A stretch of DNA of 43,667 nt from Candidatus Cibiobacter qucibialis (lineage in GTDB: Bacteria; Bacillota; Clostridia; Oscillospirales; Ruminococcaceae): positions 1 through 43,667 of the forward strand of contig SAUS01000015.1 of assembly GCA_004000625.1 (NCBI GenBank), given 5' to 3'. Of this stretch, positions 42,375-43,667 are shown piece after piece. The notes under the pieces are model-generated. The model made no database searches. It worked only from the letters and a program-made list of their open reading frames with translations, and was not told the origin of the DNA. Within the stretch, counting starts at the first letter, position 1. Each line of letters opens with the position of its first letter. A program made the translations under genes and the position numbers.

Positions 42375-43349
42375 ATGGCTAAGGAAATCAAAACCATCGG
42401 TGTACTGACCAGCGGCGGCGACGCCCCCGGCATGAATGCAGCGGTACGCGCCATTGTCCGTGCAGGCATCTCCAAGGGCTACCGCATGATGGGCATTCAG
42501 CGCGGTTATAACGGCCTGATCAACGGCGAATGCTACGAGATGAACGTCCGCAGCGTGTCGGAGATCATCCACCGCGGCGGTACGATTCTGTATACTGCCC
42601 GCTGCCTGGAGTTCAAAACCAAGGAAGGCCAGGCCAAAGGCCTTGCACGCTGTAAGGAACTTGGCATTGATGCCCTCGTGGTCATCGGCGGTGACGGTTC
42701 TTTCATGGGCGCCCGCGCATTGGCGAACCAGGGCATTCCCTGCGTTGGCATTCCCGGCACCATTGATAACGATATTGCCTGCAGCGAGTATACCATTGGC
42801 TATGATACAGCCATGAATACCGCGGTAGAAGCCATTGATAAATTGCGTGATACCACCCAGAGCCATGACCGCTGCAGTGTTGTTGAGGTTATGGGCCACC
42901 ATGCAGGCTATATTGCGCTGAACGTCGGCATTGCTACCGGTGCTTTGGCTGTGTTGCTGCCGGAGCGTCCGTTCGACTTTGAGCGTGACATTCTCCAGCG
43001 TATGCGCCAGACCCAGGTTACCGGCAAAAAGCACTTCATCATCATTGTGTCGGAAGGCGTTACCGATGCCCAGACCCTGGCCAACCAGATCCAGGCTGCA
43101 ACAGGTGTTGATTCGCGTGCAACTGTTCTGGGCCACATCCAGCGCGGCGGTTCACCTACCGTGCGTGACCGTGTGAATGCCTCCCTGATGGGTTACCATG
43201 CAGTGGACCTGCTGGATAAGGGCATTTATAACCGCGTGGTTGCCCTGTCCGGCGGTAAGATCGTGGACTATGATGTCAACGTGGCGTTGTCGATGCACAA
43301 ATACCTTGACCCGATGGAGATCGAAGTGGCACAGGCGATTTCCATCTGA
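42375..43349 (+). CDS. pfkA: ATP-dependent 6-phosphofructokinase
   Basis: Phosphorylates fructose-6-phosphate to fructose-1,6-bisphosphate, the committed step of glycolysis; the product also stimulates HprK encoded upstream. The 324-residue protein has TSGGDAPGMNA (12-22), GGDGS (105-109; Gly in place of the Asp of pyrophosphate-dependent forms, so ATP-using) and the catalytic TIDND (129-133, Asp131). GHIQRGG lies toward the C-terminus. AGGAGG is eight bases from ATG 42375. dnaE-pfkA adjacency is usual in Firmicutes, but here pfkA has its own promoter and leader. Confidence 0.97.
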   Translation: MAKEIKTIGVLTSGGDAPGMNAAVRAIVRAGISKGYRMMGIQRGYNGLINGECYEMNVRSVSEIIHRGGTILYTARCLEFKTKEGQAKGLARCKELGIDALVVIGGDGSFMGARALANQGIPCVGIPGTIDNDIACSEYTIGYDTAMNTAVEAIDKLRDTTQSHDRCSVVEVMGHHAGYIALNVGIATGALAVLLPERPFDFERDILQRMRQTQVTGKKHFIIIVSEGVTDAQTLANQIQAATGVDSRATVLGHIQRGGSPTVRDRVNASLMGYHAVDLLDKGIYNRVVALSGGKIVDYDVNVALSMHKYLDPMEIEVAQAISI

Positions 43350-43363
43350 TGCGGTAAAGTCCG

Positions 43364-43394
43364 TGCGGCCCTGTATATGGGCCGCATTTTTTTT
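43364..43394 (+). terminator. Intrinsic terminator after pfkA
   Basis: TGCGGCCC (43364-43371) pairs with GGGCCGCA (43379-43386) around TGTATAT, followed by eight Ts. Confidence 0.92.
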
Positions 43395-43453
43395 GTAAAG
43401 GTGCATATTTTGCGCCGTGCAGGCAAGAATTTTCGCATAATGAAAAAAAGTTC

Positions 43454-43482
43454 TTGCATTTTGCTGCACCTTGTGCTACTAT
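43454..43482 (+). promoter_or_regulatory. Promoter for rpsB
   Basis: TTGCAT (43454-43459), 17 bases, TACTAT (43477-43482) preceded by TGC as an extended -10. TATACT at 43480 overlaps it. It is followed by a leader of about 115 bases. Confidence 0.7.
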
Positions 43483-43498
43483 ACTATAGCAATACACA

Positions 43499-43570
43499 CG
43501 CATTGCGTTGTTTTTTTGTGCCTTTTTTGCCGTAACACGTAAAAAGGTTAGAAAACAAGTACGCGATGCG
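43499..43570 (+). promoter_or_regulatory. Candidate structured leader of rpsB
   Basis: CGCATTGCGT (43499-43508) pairs along its whole length with ACGCGATGCG (43561-43570), with one T-G pair. The enclosed 52 bases contain CCTTTTT/AAAAAGG (43521-43527/43541-43547) capped by CGT/ACG. The 5' strand can alternatively fold alone as ACGC/GCGT followed by a T-rich stretch. This resembles a ribosomal-protein autoregulatory leader; the class was not recognised. Confidence 0.45.
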
Positions 43571-43605
43571 GAGGGTAAAAAACTAAATTTTGGAGGAAAT
43601 TAACT

Positions 43606-43667
43606 ATGGCAGTCGTATCTATGAAACAGCTTCTCGAAGCCGGCGTGCATTTCGGTCATCAGACCCG
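43606..43667 (+). CDS. rpsB: 30S ribosomal protein S2, N-terminal part
   Basis: Only the first 20 codons are in the window, cut by the right edge. MAVVSMKQLLEAGVHFGHQT is the diagnostic N-terminus of ribosomal protein S2 (LLEAGVHFGHQT), which binds the head/back of the 30S subunit near S1. GGAGG lies just upstream of ATG 43606. tsf is expected next, outside the window. Confidence 0.95.
   Translation, partial: MAVVSMKQLLEAGVHFGHQT

Overview
The window is a gene-dense, GC-rich stretch of a Gram-positive chromosome. Gene content and order (sepF-ylmH-divIVA-ileS-lspA, hprK-murB-rapZ-whiA-dnaE-pfkA, rpsB) are those of Clostridia. The GC-rich codon use, the small gut-type polysaccharide cluster and the protein sequences suggest the Oscillospiraceae/Ruminococcaceae (Faecalibacterium, Gemmiger or Subdoligranulum group). 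The genus is inference. All 36 genes I accept lie on the + strand. I see no tRNA, rRNA, CRISPR array, phage or transposase gene.

Layout. 1-3221: end of a repeat, then mutL and miaA (overlapping). 3278-11551: a membrane-anchored HlyD-like protein, then division and translation genes sepF, ylmH, divIVA, ileS, lspA and an RluA-type pseudouridine synthase. 11535-12859: a Cof-type HAD phosphatase and a lone PTS EIIA protein, translationally coupled. 13192-16247: a lipoprotein, permease and ATPase forming an ABC importer of the TrpXYZ type; a mobile repeat sits between the lipoprotein and permease genes. 16248-20178: a structured leader, a HAD phosphatase, a secreted SGNH-fold protein that has lost its catalytic residues, a 56-residue acidic ORF and a YjjG-type nucleotidase. 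20386-22515: a second full repeat copy and an ABC-F ATPase. 22806-32702: an eight-gene surface-polysaccharide operon (DUF4422 transferase, two GT2 transferases, a HAD-domain protein, an SDR epimerase/reductase, two RgpF-like proteins, an acyltransferase), mostly with 4-nt overlaps. 32983-42182: hprK, a PHP phosphatase, a ROK glucokinase, murB, rapZ, whiA, dnaE. 42375-43349: pfkA. 43606 to the end: start of rpsB with a long structured leader.

The most notable non-coding content is (i) a 172-bp MITE-like repeat with ~18-bp inverted ends and 4-bp target duplications: two full copies, one partial copy at the left edge and one 71-bp derivative; (ii) a roughly 260-nt strongly folded leader before the HAD gene at 16685, which I could not match to a known RNA class; (iii) a leader before the lipoprotein gene whose 3' strand covers the ribosome binding site and competes with a local hairpin; (iv) a promoter whose transcript would run at once into an intrinsic terminator before sepF; and (v) folded leaders before pfkA and rpsB. 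None of these structures was tested by computation; all were paired by eye.

Functionally the window joins core housekeeping (mismatch repair, tRNA modification, division, peptidoglycan precursor synthesis, replication, glycolysis) with sugar sensing (EIIA, HprK, RapZ, ROK kinase, PfkA) and cell-surface decoration.
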